A stretch of 64,000 nt of DNA from Rubellimicrobium thermophilum DSM 16684 (GCF_000442315.1 NZ_KE557321.1:258224-322223); one strand, 5' to 3'. Positions 8,075 to 17,423 are shown, counted from the first letter of the stretch. Notes: generated by a model from the sequence alone, not told the origin. Numbers and translations are program-made.

Positions 8075-8511
8075 GGATCGGCGGGACCGCCCTGATGGGC
8101 ATGGCCGCCAGGCGTGATGGCCCCCTGCATGCTGGCCGGAGGCCATCTTGATGCTCGGGGCGGCCATGGTCGAGGTGTTCTCATGCTGCGGCCGCAGGCA
8201 GGGAAGACAGCCTCATGACCAGGCCGCTCCGCTCCGGGCCGTGCGGATCGCCCGGGATGCGCGATCCCGGCACGCGGAACCGGGTTCATCAGTCCCCTGG
8301 TCCTGCGATCCCCCCCCCGGAGGGGGACGGATCACGCGGGGTCGGCGCGCAGATGCGTCCCTCGGTCATCCGGAGAACCCCCGGCAGGCGCGGCATGGGA
8401 GACCCCGCGGGCTGTGCCTCCTGCCGGGCGGGCGTGCTGGCCTGATCCAGACTTGCGACAGAGCCATTCCCGTGAATGATGGACATGCCGAAACGCAAAG
8501 GGGGGAGGGCG
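8075..8511. other. intergenic region, no gene recognised
   Basis: About 430 bases between the sugar-binding protein and the DUF305 gene. Open frames cross it on both strands, but none has a plausible start with a ribosome site or a recognisable motif. A run of C then G near 8300-8330 could form a weak hairpin. I see no tRNA, riboswitch core or clear promoter beyond the GGGGGGAGGG ribosome site of the next gene. Confidence 0.5.
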
Positions 8512-8886
8512 ATGATCCGGATCGCCGCCATGATGGCTGTGCTGGGGTTCGGGGCGGAGGCCATGGCACAGGAGGCGGGAGGGATGCATCACGCCCATGG
8601 GGACATGCCACCGCATCTGCAGGCCATGATGGGCGCGATGGATGCCATGATGGCGCAGATGGCCATCCGCTCGACGGGCGATGTCGATGCCGATTTCCTG
8701 CTGCTGATGATCCCTCACCACCAGAGCGCGGTGGACATGGCCCGCATCGTTCTCGAGCAGGGCGACGATCCGGAAGTCCGTGCCCTGGCCGAGGCGATCA
8801 TCGCCGCGCAGGAGCAGGAGATCGCCGAGATGCGTGCCATGCTCGGGCGGATGGGGGTGGAGTTGCCCTCGGGGGGGCATGAGTGA
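8512..8886 (+). CDS. DUF305 family exported protein
   Basis: A 124-residue secreted protein with a signal peptide (MIRIAAMMAVLGFGAEAMAQ) and a Met/His-rich segment (GGMHHAHGDMPPHLQAMMGA). The DUF305 core contains FLLLMIPHHQSAVDMARIVL and ends in ELPSGGHE. The HHQSAVDMA motif is the family hallmark; DUF305 proteins form ferritin-like helical bundles and often accompany copper or metal-stress genes. The Met/His richness suits periplasmic metal binding, which is inference. The start at 8512 follows a strong purine-rich site; an upstream in-frame ATG at 8476 lacks one and would spoil the signal peptide. Confidence 0.85.
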   Translation: MIRIAAMMAVLGFGAEAMAQEAGGMHHAHGDMPPHLQAMMGAMDAMMAQMAIRSTGDVDADFLLLMIPHHQSAVDMARIVLEQGDDPEVRALAEAIIAAQEQEIAEMRAMLGRMGVELPSGGHE

Positions 8887-8917
8887 GGACCCGGCTGCGG
8901 CCCGTTGTCGCGCAGCT

Positions 8918-9760
8918 TTAGTCCCGCCGGCGGGCAAAGACAACATAGGATCGCCGCTTGGCGAGATGGCGGGCAAAGCGCAGCCGCGGCTGCGCTTCGT
9001 CCCAGAGGCTTCGGGCGACGGCCCAGGCAAAGCCCTGTGTATCCAGGATCGGCAGGATGCCCGAGAGCGTGTTGCCTCCCCGGCCATCGGCATGTGTCTC
9101 GCAGATCAGGTTGCGGCAGGCCCGCAGGCGGTCCCCTGCTGCGGCCAGGATGGGCAGCTCCATCCCCTCCACATCGAGTTTCAGCAGATCGACGGGTTCG
9201 TCCAGAAGGGAGCGGATATCGCACAGCGGAACCGGCATGCGGACACTGTCCGCGGGCGCACGCTCCGGGCAGAAGGTGGAAGCCGGATCCTCCGCTTCCG
9301 AAGCGAAGAAGTCCGCCGTCCCGTCCCGATCTGCGAGGCCGGCCTGATGGAGATGGACCCCGTCATAGCCCTGCTGGGTCAGGTTCTGTGCCAGGATCGC
9401 CGCCACATGGGGGCTGGGTTCAAAGGCCTCGATCCGGCAATCCGGCCAGACCCGGCGGAAGTAGTAGATGGCCAGCCCGACATTCGCCCCCGCATCGATG
9501 ATCCGCGGATCGGGTCGGTCGCATTCGAAGAAATACTCCTGGTGGCAAAGGATCTCCTCGAGGAGCACGGGCAGTAGCCTGGACGAGGCGACGCGCCAGC
9601 GGCGCGTCAGGCGCAGATGGCCGTCCACAAGGATCCGGTCCATGATGCGCGGCCAGAGCTGACTTGCCGGTTCCTGTCCGTGTCCTTCCAGGATCGCGTC
9701 GAAGTCCGCATGGACATCGGGATGGAGGAACGGGCGCAGATTGACGATGGCCCCGGCCAT
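8918..9760 (-). CDS. FkbM family methyltransferase
   Basis: A 280-residue SAM-dependent methyltransferase of the FkbM family. The SAM-binding motif I is IIDAGANVGLAIYYFRRVWP, followed by RIEAFEPSPHVAAIL and the family signature DLLKLDVEGMELPILAAAGD. FkbM enzymes O-methylate sugars or other small hydroxylated substrates and often sit in surface-polysaccharide loci. The ATG at 9760 overlaps the stop of the SGNH fragment (TGATG), so it is the last gene of a coupled four-gene glycan operon interrupted upstream by an insertion sequence. Expression may depend on read-through of that element, which lies in the same orientation. Confidence 0.88.
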   Translation of the reverse strand: MAGAIVNLRPFLHPDVHADFDAILEGHGQEPASQLWPRIMDRILVDGHLRLTRRWRVASSRLLPVLLEEILCHQEYFFECDRPDPRIIDAGANVGLAIYYFRRVWPDCRIEAFEPSPHVAAILAQNLTQQGYDGVHLHQAGLADRDGTADFFASEAEDPASTFCPERAPADSVRMPVPLCDIRSLLDEPVDLLKLDVEGMELPILAAAGDRLRACRNLICETHADGRGGNTLSGILPILDTQGFAWAVARSLWDEAQPRLRFARHLAKRRSYVVFARRRD

Positions 9761-9964
9761 CAGGATGGGGAACCCGGTTCGGGCGGGTGAACCGGTCCTT
9801 CGGCCGCCGGCGCGGGAACGGCAATCCGCAGCGAGGCCGGGTCGAAGACGCGGCCCGAGGACAGCGCGCGGGTGAAGGCAAGGGCTGTCTCCAGATCCAT
9901 CTTCTGGCTGCGGCCGAGAAGCCAGGGAATCAGCCAGAAGGGCGGGGCAGAGAGATCGGAAACG
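9760..9964 (-). pseudogene. C-terminal fragment of SGNH/AlgX-like protein, cut off by the IS256-type element
   Basis: About 65 codons of reading frame (SDLSAPPFWLIPWLLGRSQK, then MDLETALAFTRALSS) with no start of their own. The fragment abuts the insertion sequence through the target duplication TCGGAAACG (9956-9964). Removing the element and one duplication copy joins it in frame to the N-terminal part at 11342-12192, giving MAERYMASVVSDLSAPPFWL. It is therefore the true C-terminus of that gene. The stop overlaps the fkbM-type start. Confidence 0.85.
9956..9964. repeat. 9-bp target-site duplication, left copy
   Basis: TCGGAAACG at 9956-9964 is repeated exactly at 11342-11350, directly flanking the inverted repeats of the element. 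Nine bases is within the range for IS256-family insertions. Confidence 0.88.
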
Positions 9965-11341
9965 GTCACGTCCGTCAAGCTGGTGTAAATTCCTGGATGG
10001 CCTGAGGGCATGATCAGGCGGCTTTCGTGGTTATGCTGAGAATGGGGTCGATCTCCTCCTTGTCGATCTCGGCGAAGGCCTCGACCATCATGTAGCGGCT
10101 CGAGGTCTGCCATTCGTCGTTGGCTTCGAAGAGCACGGCGCCGATCAGGCGCATGATTGAGGCCTCGTTGGGGAAGATCCCGACGACATCGGAGCGCCGC
10201 TTTACCTCCTTGTTCAGGCGCTCGATCGGGTTGGTGCTGTGCAGCTTGGTCCTGTGCTGGCGCGGGAAGGACATGTAGGCCAGCACGTCATGCTCGCTGG
10301 CGTCCATGAGATCGGCCAGCTTGGGCCAGCGCGGGCGCAGTTGTTCGGCAACCTTGCGCCAGGTTTCGCCCGCATGGGCGCGGTCGGGCTGGTCGAAAGC
10401 CTGGCGGATCGCGGCGGCGACAACGGTGTGTTGGCCGCGCGAGACGTGGGCGAGAGCATTCCTGATCCAGTGAACGCGGCATCGCTGCCAGGTCGCTTCG
10501 AACACCCGGGCAATGGCTGCCTTGAGGCCGGTGTGGGCATCGCTGATCACCAGCTTGACCCCACTCAGCCCCCGGGCGCGGAGGGAACGCAGAAACTCGG
10601 TCCAGAAGGTCTCGGCCTCTGAGGGCCCAATGCCCAAGCCGATGATTTCCCTTCGGCCCTCGGTGTTGGCCGCCACCGCAATTATGGCCGCGACCGGCAC
10701 GATGCGCCCGCCTTGGCGGACCTTGAGATAGGTGGCGTCGAGCCAGACATAGGGCCAGTCGCCGGTGAGCGGCCGGTTCAGGAACTCCCCGACCCTGTCA
10801 TCGATATCCTTGCAGAGCTTCGAGACCGTGCTCTTCGATATCCCGCTGAGCCCCATGGCCTGCACCAGCTCGTCGACGCGGCGGGTGGAGACGCCGCCGA
10901 TCCAAGCCTCCTGGATCACCGCCACCAGCGCCTGCTCGGAGGTCTTGCGGGCCTCGAGGAAGCCCGGGAAATAGCTGCCCTGCCGCAGCTTCGGCACCCG
11001 CAGGTTCAGCGTGCCCAAACGGGTATCGAGAGCGCGCTCTCGATACCCGTTGCGCCAGGTCGTGCGTTCACCGCTGCGTTCATGCCGGCCGGCGCCGATG
11101 ATGCCTTCCACATCGGTCTCCATGATCAGTTGCAGCACGGCTTCGGCAATGCCGCGCAAGAAGTCGCCCTGATCGTGCTTGGCCAGAAGCTCGGACAGGT
11201 CCATGTTCGTCTTGGTCATCGGGGTCTCCGTAGGGGCCGTGGTTGAAGTCGCCAAACTCCACCTCGAACATACACCTCGATGGCCACCTGGGATCACACC
11301 GCCGACGGCGATGAAATTACACCAGCTCCTCGGACGCTAAC
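9965..11341 (-). mobile_element. IS256-family insertion sequence, about 1.38 kb, complete
   Basis: The element is bounded by imperfect inverted repeats. The left end begins GTCACGTCCGTCAAGCTGGT; the right end, read inward, begins GTTAGCGTCCGAGGAGCTGG; both continue GTGTAA. One arm has a 1-base gap relative to the other. It is flanked by the 9-bp direct repeat TCGGAAACG and contains one full-length transposase gene. It sits inside the SGNH/AlgX-like gene in the same orientation as that gene. Intact ends, transposase and duplication point to a recent insertion. Confidence 0.92.
10014..11219 (-). CDS. IS256 family transposase
   Basis: A full-length transposase of about 401 residues from MTKTNMDLSELLAKHDQGDF. 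The mutator/IS256 DDE residues are visible: VWLDATYLKVR (first Asp), KLVISDAHTGLKAAI (second Asp) and NPIERLNKEVKRRSDVVGIF (Glu). Other family blocks are LNLRVPKLRQGSYFP, CRVHWIRNALAHV and STRRVDELVQAMG. The ATG at 11219 has GGAG upstream; a longer frame to 11297 lacks a ribosome site. No frameshift or stop breaks it, so it is probably active. It cuts and pastes or copies the surrounding element. Confidence 0.95.
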   Translation of the reverse strand: MTKTNMDLSELLAKHDQGDFLRGIAEAVLQLIMETDVEGIIGAGRHERSGERTTWRNGYRERALDTRLGTLNLRVPKLRQGSYFPGFLEARKTSEQALVAVIQEAWIGGVSTRRVDELVQAMGLSGISKSTVSKLCKDIDDRVGEFLNRPLTGDWPYVWLDATYLKVRQGGRIVPVAAIIAVAANTEGRREIIGLGIGPSEAETFWTEFLRSLRARGLSGVKLVISDAHTGLKAAIARVFEATWQRCRVHWIRNALAHVSRGQHTVVAAAIRQAFDQPDRAHAGETWRKVAEQLRPRWPKLADLMDASEHDVLAYMSFPRQHRTKLHSTNPIERLNKEVKRRSDVVGIFPNEASIMRLIGAVLFEANDEWQTSSRYMMVEAFAEIDKEEIDPILSITTKAA

Positions 11342-11350
11342 TCGGAAACG
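11342..11350. repeat. 9-bp target-site duplication, right copy
   Basis: The second exact copy of TCGGAAACG, flanking the right end of the element. Confidence 0.88.
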
Positions 11351-12192
11351 ACGCTGGCCATGTAGCGCTCGGCCATCTGCGAGACGACCAGATGGGGGCG
11401 GGCGGCCTCGACCATCTCCTCGTGGAAGAAGCGTGTCCGGGTGAACAGGATGCGCCGGAAGAAGCGGCTGAGGATGTCGAGGCCGTGGAACAGATAGCTG
11501 TCGCCGAAGATCAGCAGAATCCGGTCGGAGATGGCCCGGGGACTTTCGACAAGGATCAGCCGGCCATCATTGACCGGATGGGTGAAGTCATGACCGATCC
11601 CGTTCTCATGGACGACAATCCCGGGATGGCGGGGAAGGACCTTTTTCGGCTCGCTCCGGGGGGGAGACAGCTTCCGTCCGAGATCACCGATGAAATTTCC
11701 CTCGACGGTCAGGCGCGCAACAAGATCGGAGGCCACGGCCTCGATGGTGGCGGAGGGAATACCGGCTTCCTGCGCGATCCGCTCTGCCATCGCAACAAGC
11801 CCCATGGGCGTCCAATGCGTATCGGTTTGCCAGTAGCTTCGCCCCTGACGCGGCCGGCGCAACAGATCCACCGGATAGAGAATGTCGTCATGGCCGGCCT
11901 CGAGATAGGCCTGAGCCATGAAGCCCGGATCGGGAATGGGAAAGTTTTCCGGATAAACGACATATTTCTCGGGCGCGACGATCTGGAGGAAGCGCGCATT
12001 GTGCCGTGCCGCCATCACCTGCCGGCGGACGATATTGTCGTGCAGGGTTTGGACGGCCCTTGGCGACAGACGGGCGCCGCGCATGAAGCGGAGGACCTCG
12101 TGCCGGCCACCGGCCAGGAAGAGATCGCCCTCATGCCCGATGAGGACGCCATTTTCGATGATCGGTTCCGGATCGGGTGCGCCCGTCATCAT
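11342..12192 (-). pseudogene. SGNH/AlgX-like (alginate O-acetyltransferase-related) protein, N-terminal part, disrupted by IS
   Basis: The N-terminal about 280 residues of an SGNH-hydrolase-like protein related to AlgX/AlgJ, enzymes that bind or O-acetylate exopolysaccharide. Visible elements are GVLIGHEGDLFLAGGRHEVL, SYWQTDTHWTPMGLVAMAER (the DTHW block) and ILLIFGDSYLFHGLDIL (GDS nucleophile block). Reading continues into the insertion element and stops within its terminal repeat (TAA at 11317-11319). The start ATG at 12192 overlaps the stop of the GT4 gene. The product lacks the last about 65 residues, encoded at 9760-9955, and is probably non-functional in this strain. Confidence 0.85.
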
Positions 12193-15100
12193 CAATAGAA
12201 CAATCGGGATTCGAGGAAGTTGAAGAGACCGGCGTGCACCCTGGCGGGATGCAGCCGTTCCGTGGCAAAGCGATGCGCGGCCCGTTCGAGGGCATGCCGG
12301 GCCGCCGGATCGCGAAGCAGGGCGATGACGGCCTCGCCGAAGGCCTCCGGATCGGCCAGCCTTACGGCCTCTGCATCGGCGGCCTCCTCGTAGCGCGCAG
12401 GCCCGCAGGCGTGGTCACGACCGCACGTCCGAAGGCCATCGCCTCGACAAGCTTGACGCTGGCCCCCGTCCCGAAGCGGACCGGATTGAGGACCAAGGCG
12501 GCCTGCCGGTAGCAGGACTCCAGATCCTCCACCGGGCCCAGCAGCGCCACGCCTGGCAGGCGAGAGAACCGCTTCAGGGCCTCGCAGACGCGGCCTGCGA
12601 TCCGGAGTCGGGCTTGCGGGATGGCGGCGATCACTTCGGGCCAGGCCCGATCCAGGAACAGGCTGATCCCGTCCACATTCGGTTCGTAGATGTTCCCGAC
12701 GAAGAGGATCTCGGCGCTGTCGTCCGGCGCGGGAGGTAGCGGCTCGCCGGAGCGCGCCGTAAGCCCCGCCAGCACGAGGCGCGCGGGTGCGATCCGTTCG
12801 GCCAGGAAATCCTGCTCGACCGAGGAGATGGTCAGGAGGGCCTTGGCCTTGGACAGAAGGCGAAGCTCTTCTTCCTCGTCTATATCGTATTTGGCCGGGT
12901 CAGGAACGACATCTGCCCCCAGCCGGTTGTGGGCGTCATGGAAGATGCGGGCGCGAAGGCTTTGGACATCGACCGTATCGATCAGACCGAAAGTTGTGGG
13001 AAGGAGCAGATCATGCAGAGGGGCGCTCCAGACATGGCTGCTGATGACCACTTCGGCATCAAGGAGATTGGTGATCGTGGCGGCAATGGCCAGAAACTGG
13101 GGATCGATCCGTGCAGCCAGCGCGGCAGAGCTGCTGCGGCTGGAGGGATCGCTTTTCATGAGAGAGTCTGCCAGATGCTCTGCCATCGGTTTGCCGAGCG
13201 GAGCGAAGCCCTTGGGCAGCCGGTCCGGCTCGGCCTTGAGGGCGGCAGAAAGCTCCTTGATGATCAGCGGCTTGTAGGCTTGCAGGATAGGCAGATGCAC
13301 ATCGCAATAGGCTCGCATGGCTCGATAGGTGTCGGGCCACATACTGAGCGACCAGGGTTCGCTGCGGTCGATCAGGACAGTGCGATAACCCGCCGCATGG
13401 GCGCTCTGCATCAGATCGAGAAGCCGCTGGATGCCGCCGCCGGCCGCAAAGGTGACACTACCCTGATAAATGAAGCAGATGGTGGGGGTCTTTGCCCGCG
13501 GAACGGCGAGATATCTCTTTACCAGATGGGCGGCGAGCTGCTCGGACGACAGACCATCCACGCCTCCTTGGCGTGAGACGGACAGAAGCGGCGTGTCGCC
13601 CGCGGCGAGATCGCCCAGAACCTGCCCCCGGTCATCCACGAAGCGCAGCTTCACCTGCGAACCGGGCGGCATGGCGTGGTTGATGATCCGGGTGAAGGAG
13701 AAGTGCCCGATTCCCTCGTGCATGGAAAGCGAGAAGGGCAAGGGCTCGTCGACCGGACGGTCGTTGATCAGCAGTTGTGCCCGGGCGGGAATCCGGGGCA
13801 TGGCCAGATACCCTTCGGCATGGAACAGGTTCTTGCGCCGGTCGAAGACCAGCCCGGTCATCGCGCCGATGCGGGCCTTGACGGCCACGGGCAACGCAGG
13901 ATTGTCCAGCAGGATCTGCCGCTTCCGGCGCAGGGCCAGCCTGGCCGGGACAGCGGGGGCGAACAGCGCCTCGGGATGATCGACCGCCGTATCGAGGGGG
14001 CCCGAGACCGTGAAGCCCTGCGCCATCGGACCGCGGAATCCGAACTGCTTCTGAACCTGTTCGTTCGCCGTGCAGAGAGGGATGCCGAAGACCCGCTCCT
14101 CCCCCAGATGGATCTCGACGTCCGTCACCGGCTCGAAGCTGCGATACCATCCCTTGACGGACAGGCTGGACGTCACCCAGTCGATGGTGATCTCGTCAAT
14201 CGCCGCTTCGGGTTCGTCGAAGGCGAGGGCCGTGATGGGCACGCGCCACCGGCGCTGTCCCCCGTCGGCATAGAACAGCTCCAGATGGAGATTGCGGCTG
14301 TCGCCTTCGCCGACATGAGGGATCCGGTCCTCGAAACCGGAATAGAGGGTCCGGCCCCTCGGATCGAAGCGCACATCCTGCGGCCGCGGCAGGAAGAGCC
14401 GGGTGATGGCATGGCTGCGGCCGGACTGGAACTGGACGGCCAGCGCCCGGATCTGACGATCCGAAAAGAGGGCACCCTTCACGCGAAGCTGGCGGCTCTC
14501 CGTATCGTAGATGGCCCGGAAATCATGCAGGCGGAATTCGTAGGACAGCGGGCGGGAGGCTTCTCCCAGCAGGCGCCCGTTCCGGTCATGGAAGACGGCG
14601 ACGACAGGCGTGCCCGGCATGATCCCGGGCCTGTGACCCTGAAAGACGAAGGCGTTGTTGCCGGGGTGCTCGCTGTCCCCTGCGGATGTCCTGTCGGACA
14701 GGTCGGTCCGGTGGGCGTTCAGCGTGCAGAAACCGACCAGGTCGCCTTCGATCATGAAGCGGATCTGCGCCACGCCGAGATGCGGGCTGGCCCAGCCGCG
14801 CAACAGGAAATCTCCCTCCAGACCGACCAGCACGGCCTCGCTGAGGGAGAGGCTGTTCTTCAGCACCCCCCCATCCGTCACGGAAGCCCTGACGACCCCT
14901 TCGGTCAGCTGGACCTCGCTGACATGGATCGTCTGACCTTCGAAGTCGAGGAACCGGGCCGTCAGCGTCTCGCCGGGTATCAGATCCGTCGGTTGCACCA
15001 GGTTGAAACCGAAGGACTCGGCACCCGGCAGGTCCAGTCGGGCCGAGACGTCCGGTCTGCGCTCCGTCAGATCGGAGGAAAACAGCACTGTCCCGTCTGC

Positions 15101-15262
15101 CTTTGCGAATTCGACACGCTCGGGTCTGGCCGCCGACAGGATCCAGCCGCGCAGATGGATCAGGCTGCGCCGGGCGTCAACCGTGCGCACGGACCAGCCC
15201 GAGCGGATCTCCGGTTGTTCCGGGCGTATCAGGAGGTTCAGCCCCTCATCCTGATGTTTCAT
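12192..15262 (-). pseudogene. large GT4 glycosyltransferase with five tandem beta-rich N-terminal modules, frameshifted near C-terminus
   Basis: A roughly 1020-residue protein. Residues 1-570 carry about five repeats of 107-117 residues, each with a G-W/Y/A core (HLRGWILS near 39, LLRGWASP 156, RVKGALFS 263, SVKGWYRS 371, HAEGYLAM 484). In several a later F..F....PG..V...F.D..G block follows. Residues 593 onward form a GT-B glycosyltransferase: ICFIYQGSVTFAAGGGIQRL, AEILFVGNIYEPNVDGISLF, FGTGASVKLVEAMAFGRAVV. Near 12398 one base is missing; the true end continues as YEEAADAEAVRLADPEAFGE to the stop at 12192. ATG 15262 overlaps the upstream stop by ATGA. It probably builds a surface polysaccharide or glycosylates an envelope component. 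Confidence 0.8.
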
Positions 15263-16122
15263 GCCTGACACCTCTGAACAGCGGCTGCGACCGGTTCCGG
15301 CACGATCAGATCTTCCAGCCGGGCACGCCGGATGGACGGGGAGACCAGCGAACCGGAGGAGACCACGATCAGCTCCACCCCCTGCTCCTGCAGGTAGCGA
15401 TGCCAGCCCTCGCTTGCGGCGATGCAGGCATCGACCTCGTCGGCGATGATCCGCGGCTTGTTGTAGAGGACGCCTGCGTCATGGCGGAAGCGGTTGCGCT
15501 CATGAAGGCTGCGGATGGCCATGGAGCGATGAAGAAGGGCGGTCTTGCGCGGATTGGGCCGATCATAGAAATGGGGCATGATCGAGGAGGCGCGGACCCC
15601 CACATCCCATCCCAGGGTGATGATACGCCCCGCGCCCAGATGCAGGGCCAGATAGAACCCGATCTCATAGAGCACCCCGGGGCCCCAGGGGCGATCGATC
15701 TGCCGGTCGAAGGTATAGTCGGCGAAATTCTGCCGGATCGCCAGCTGCTCGGACAAGGCGCTGGGACGCGCAACCGTCAGCTCCAGATCGGCCTCTCCGA
15801 AGACCGGCGGATCGCCGATCGCGGTCTCGCGGATGATGAACGGCCGGCGACGGCTGTAATCGTAGCGCTGGCTGTTCCAGGTGTTGAGAATCTGGAAATC
15901 GACAAGCTCGGGGACGACGTCGAAGGCCTGCTTGACCGCCATCACGCAGCGCCCGGCGAGCAGGCGTTCGAGTTCGTCCGGCGCATAGTCGGACAGGGAC
16001 GGACCGCAGGCGAGGATCACGACATCCCCGCCCTTCAGACGGCCCGCGAGACGATCGAGCTGCTGATAGGGATTGCTCAGCGCGACAAGGGATTGGATCT
16101 CGTGCTGCTCAAGACAGGCCAT
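15259..16122 (-). CDS. DUF115/MptE-like Rossmann-fold protein of the glycan operon
   Basis: A 287-residue soluble protein, first gene of the surface-glycan operon. It has DVVILACGPSLSDYAPDELE, a nucleotide-binding-like loop of the MptE/DUF115 type, and WGPGVLYEIGFYLALHLGAG then RIITLGWDVGVR, similar to DUF115 proteins found in flagellin-glycosylation and LPS loci. It keeps no classical glycosyltransferase signature. Its product is unknown; a sugar-transfer or sugar-nucleotide role is inferred from the three downstream genes (GT4, SGNH acyltransferase-like, FkbM). The gene ends with an ATGA overlap onto the GT4 start, indicating translational coupling. Confidence 0.65.
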   Translation of the reverse strand: MACLEQHEIQSLVALSNPYQQLDRLAGRLKGGDVVILACGPSLSDYAPDELERLLAGRCVMAVKQAFDVVPELVDFQILNTWNSQRYDYSRRRPFIIRETAIGDPPVFGEADLELTVARPSALSEQLAIRQNFADYTFDRQIDRPWGPGVLYEIGFYLALHLGAGRIITLGWDVGVRASSIMPHFYDRPNPRKTALLHRSMAIRSLHERNRFRHDAGVLYNKPRIIADEVDACIAASEGWHRYLQEQGVELIVVSSGSLVSPSIRRARLEDLIVPEPVAAAVQRCQA

Positions 16123-16475
16123 GCGTGCCCCTCATGCAGATCTGGTCCGGCCGGGGCCGGGAGCCGGGCCCGACCGAGATGAGCCGGCCGCCGCCACGAC
16201 GGCCGGAGAAGACGCGACAGGACGGACAGGCATCGCGCGGAAGAGATTTCCGGCGCATCAGAACCGGGGACCAGTGCCGCTGAGGATGACACTGCACGCA
16301 CAGCTTCCCGACATGGCGCCCCCATTCCGTTCCGGCCCGTCAGGGCAATCGCCCCCGGCCCCCCGTCGGACCTGCCCCTGATGGGCGACGGGCCTGTTGC
16401 AGGTTGTTCGGGACTGATCATGCCGTCAAGCCATGAGTGGCACATCGGCGGGGCGGCAGGGACGATTCTTATCTA
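16123..16475. other. divergent intergenic region, glycan operon / sulfur operon
   Basis: About 350 bases with no recognisable gene. The sequence is G+C-rich except at its right edge, where it turns sharply A+T-rich into the promoter at 16476. Short open frames cross it on the minus strand but lack ribosome sites and motifs. It should hold the promoter of the glycan operon; I cannot pick its -35/-10 with confidence. Confidence 0.5.
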
Positions 16476-16504
16476 TTGACATATTGATATATGAATATCA
16501 TATG
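16476..16504 (+). promoter_or_regulatory. sulfur operon promoter with overlapping 18-bp near-palindromic operator
   Basis: A perfect -35 TTGACA (16476-16481) is followed 17 bases later by CATATG (16499-16504). The spacer is filled by ATATTGATATATGAATAT (16481-16498), an 18-bp inverted repeat symmetric at 16 of 18 positions. It is the most A+T-rich stretch in this part of the window. BigR/SqrR-type ArsR repressors bind A+T-rich palindromes over such promoters and release them when persulfidated. The last gene of this operon encodes such a repressor, so autoregulation is likely. Confidence 0.75.
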
Positions 16505-16528
16505 GAGGCATCCGAAGAGGAGGAAGAA

Positions 16529-16963
16529 TTGTCTGTCACCGCATTCACGCCCTGGGCCTCCCTGGCGGGGGGGCTGATGATCGGGGCCGCGGCCGTGCTG
16601 CTGATGGCGCTGCACGGGCGGATCCTCGGCGCCACCGGCATTCTGGGTGGTGTGCTGCGCTTCGACGATGCGGCTGCCTGGCGGCTGCGAGCCGCGCTGC
16701 TGGCCGGCATGATCGCAGCCCCCTCGCTCCTGTGGCTTCTCACCGGCCGCGGTCCCGAGATCGAGGTGCCGGTCAGTGCCGCCGCCCTTGTGGCGGGCGG
16801 TCTGCTCGTCGGCATCGGCACCGCCTATGGAAGCGGCTGCACCTCAGGCCATGGAGTCTGCGGCCTCGCACGGCTCTCGCGTCGTTCCATTCTGGCCACG
16901 CTGTCCTTCATGGCCGGGGCCTTCGTCACCGTCTTCGTCACCCGTCACCTGATCGGAGTCTGA
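16529..16963 (+). CDS. YeeE/YedE family sulfur transporter, first half-size subunit
   Basis: A 144-residue membrane protein with four hydrophobic helices. The family signature GSGCTSGHGVCGLARLSRRS contains the conserved Cys pair used to bind thiosulfate or related sulfur species. I chose TTG 16529 because GAGGAGGAA lies just upstream and the protein then begins SVTAFTPWASLAGGLMIGAA, as family members do. ATG 16502 would add an acidic leader without a ribosome site. It is one half of a split YeeE pair, the second half starting 1 base after its stop. It probably moves thiosulfate or persulfide sulfur across the inner membrane. Confidence 0.88.
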   Translation: MSVTAFTPWASLAGGLMIGAAAVLLMALHGRILGATGILGGVLRFDDAAAWRLRAALLAGMIAAPSLLWLLTGRGPEIEVPVSAAALVAGGLLVGIGTAYGSGCTSGHGVCGLARLSRRSILATLSFMAGAFVTVFVTRHLIGV

Positions 16964-16964
16964 C

Positions 16965-17399
16965 ATGCGCATCCTGTCCGCCTTCGGCATCGGTCTGCTG
17001 TTCGGGTTCGGAATCCTGATCTCCGGCATGGCAAACCCGGCCAAGGTCCTGAACTTCTTCGACCTGTTCGGGACCTGGGATCCCTCGCTCGCCTTCGTCA
17101 TGGGGGGTGCCCTGATGGTGGCGGGCCCGGGCTATGCGATCCTGTTCCGGCGCCGCGCGCGTCCGGTGATGGCGCCCCGTTTCGATCTGCCCGACACCCG
17201 GCGCATCGATGCCCCGCTGATCCTCGGCTCGCTGGGCTTCGGCGCCGGCTGGGGAATCGCCGGTTTCTGCCCCGGCGGCGCCCTGCCCGCGCTGGGGACC
17301 GCACGCTGGGAGGTGGTCCTTTTCGTCGCGGCCATGGCAGCGGGTCTGCTTCTGGTCCGTGCCCTGCGTGCCACCCAGGCTCGTCGCGCCGTAGCCTGA
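16965..17399 (+). CDS. YeeE/YedE family sulfur transporter, second half-size subunit
   Basis: A 144-residue membrane protein with helices LSAFGIGLLFGFGILISGMA, PSLAFVMGGALMVAGPGYAI, ILGSLGFGAGWGIAGFCPGG and VVLFVAAMAAGLLLVRAL. The GFCPGGALPALG segment supplies the second conserved Cys motif of YeeE proteins. The fixed order of two half-size proteins is typical of BigR-regulated sulfur operons. The gene starts directly after the first subunit. Confidence 0.9.
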   Translation: MRILSAFGIGLLFGFGILISGMANPAKVLNFFDLFGTWDPSLAFVMGGALMVAGPGYAILFRRRARPVMAPRFDLPDTRRIDAPLILGSLGFGAGWGIAGFCPGGALPALGTARWEVVLFVAAMAAGLLLVRALRATQARRAVA

Positions 17400-17423
17400 T
17401 CCTGCCCGGATGGAGAACTCGTC

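Noticed and set aside
8148-8882. A 244-codon open frame on the plus strand overlapping the DUF305 gene
   Set aside because: It lacks a ribosome site and motif, has Gly/Arg/Asp-rich shadow composition, and runs in another frame over the clear DUF305 gene.
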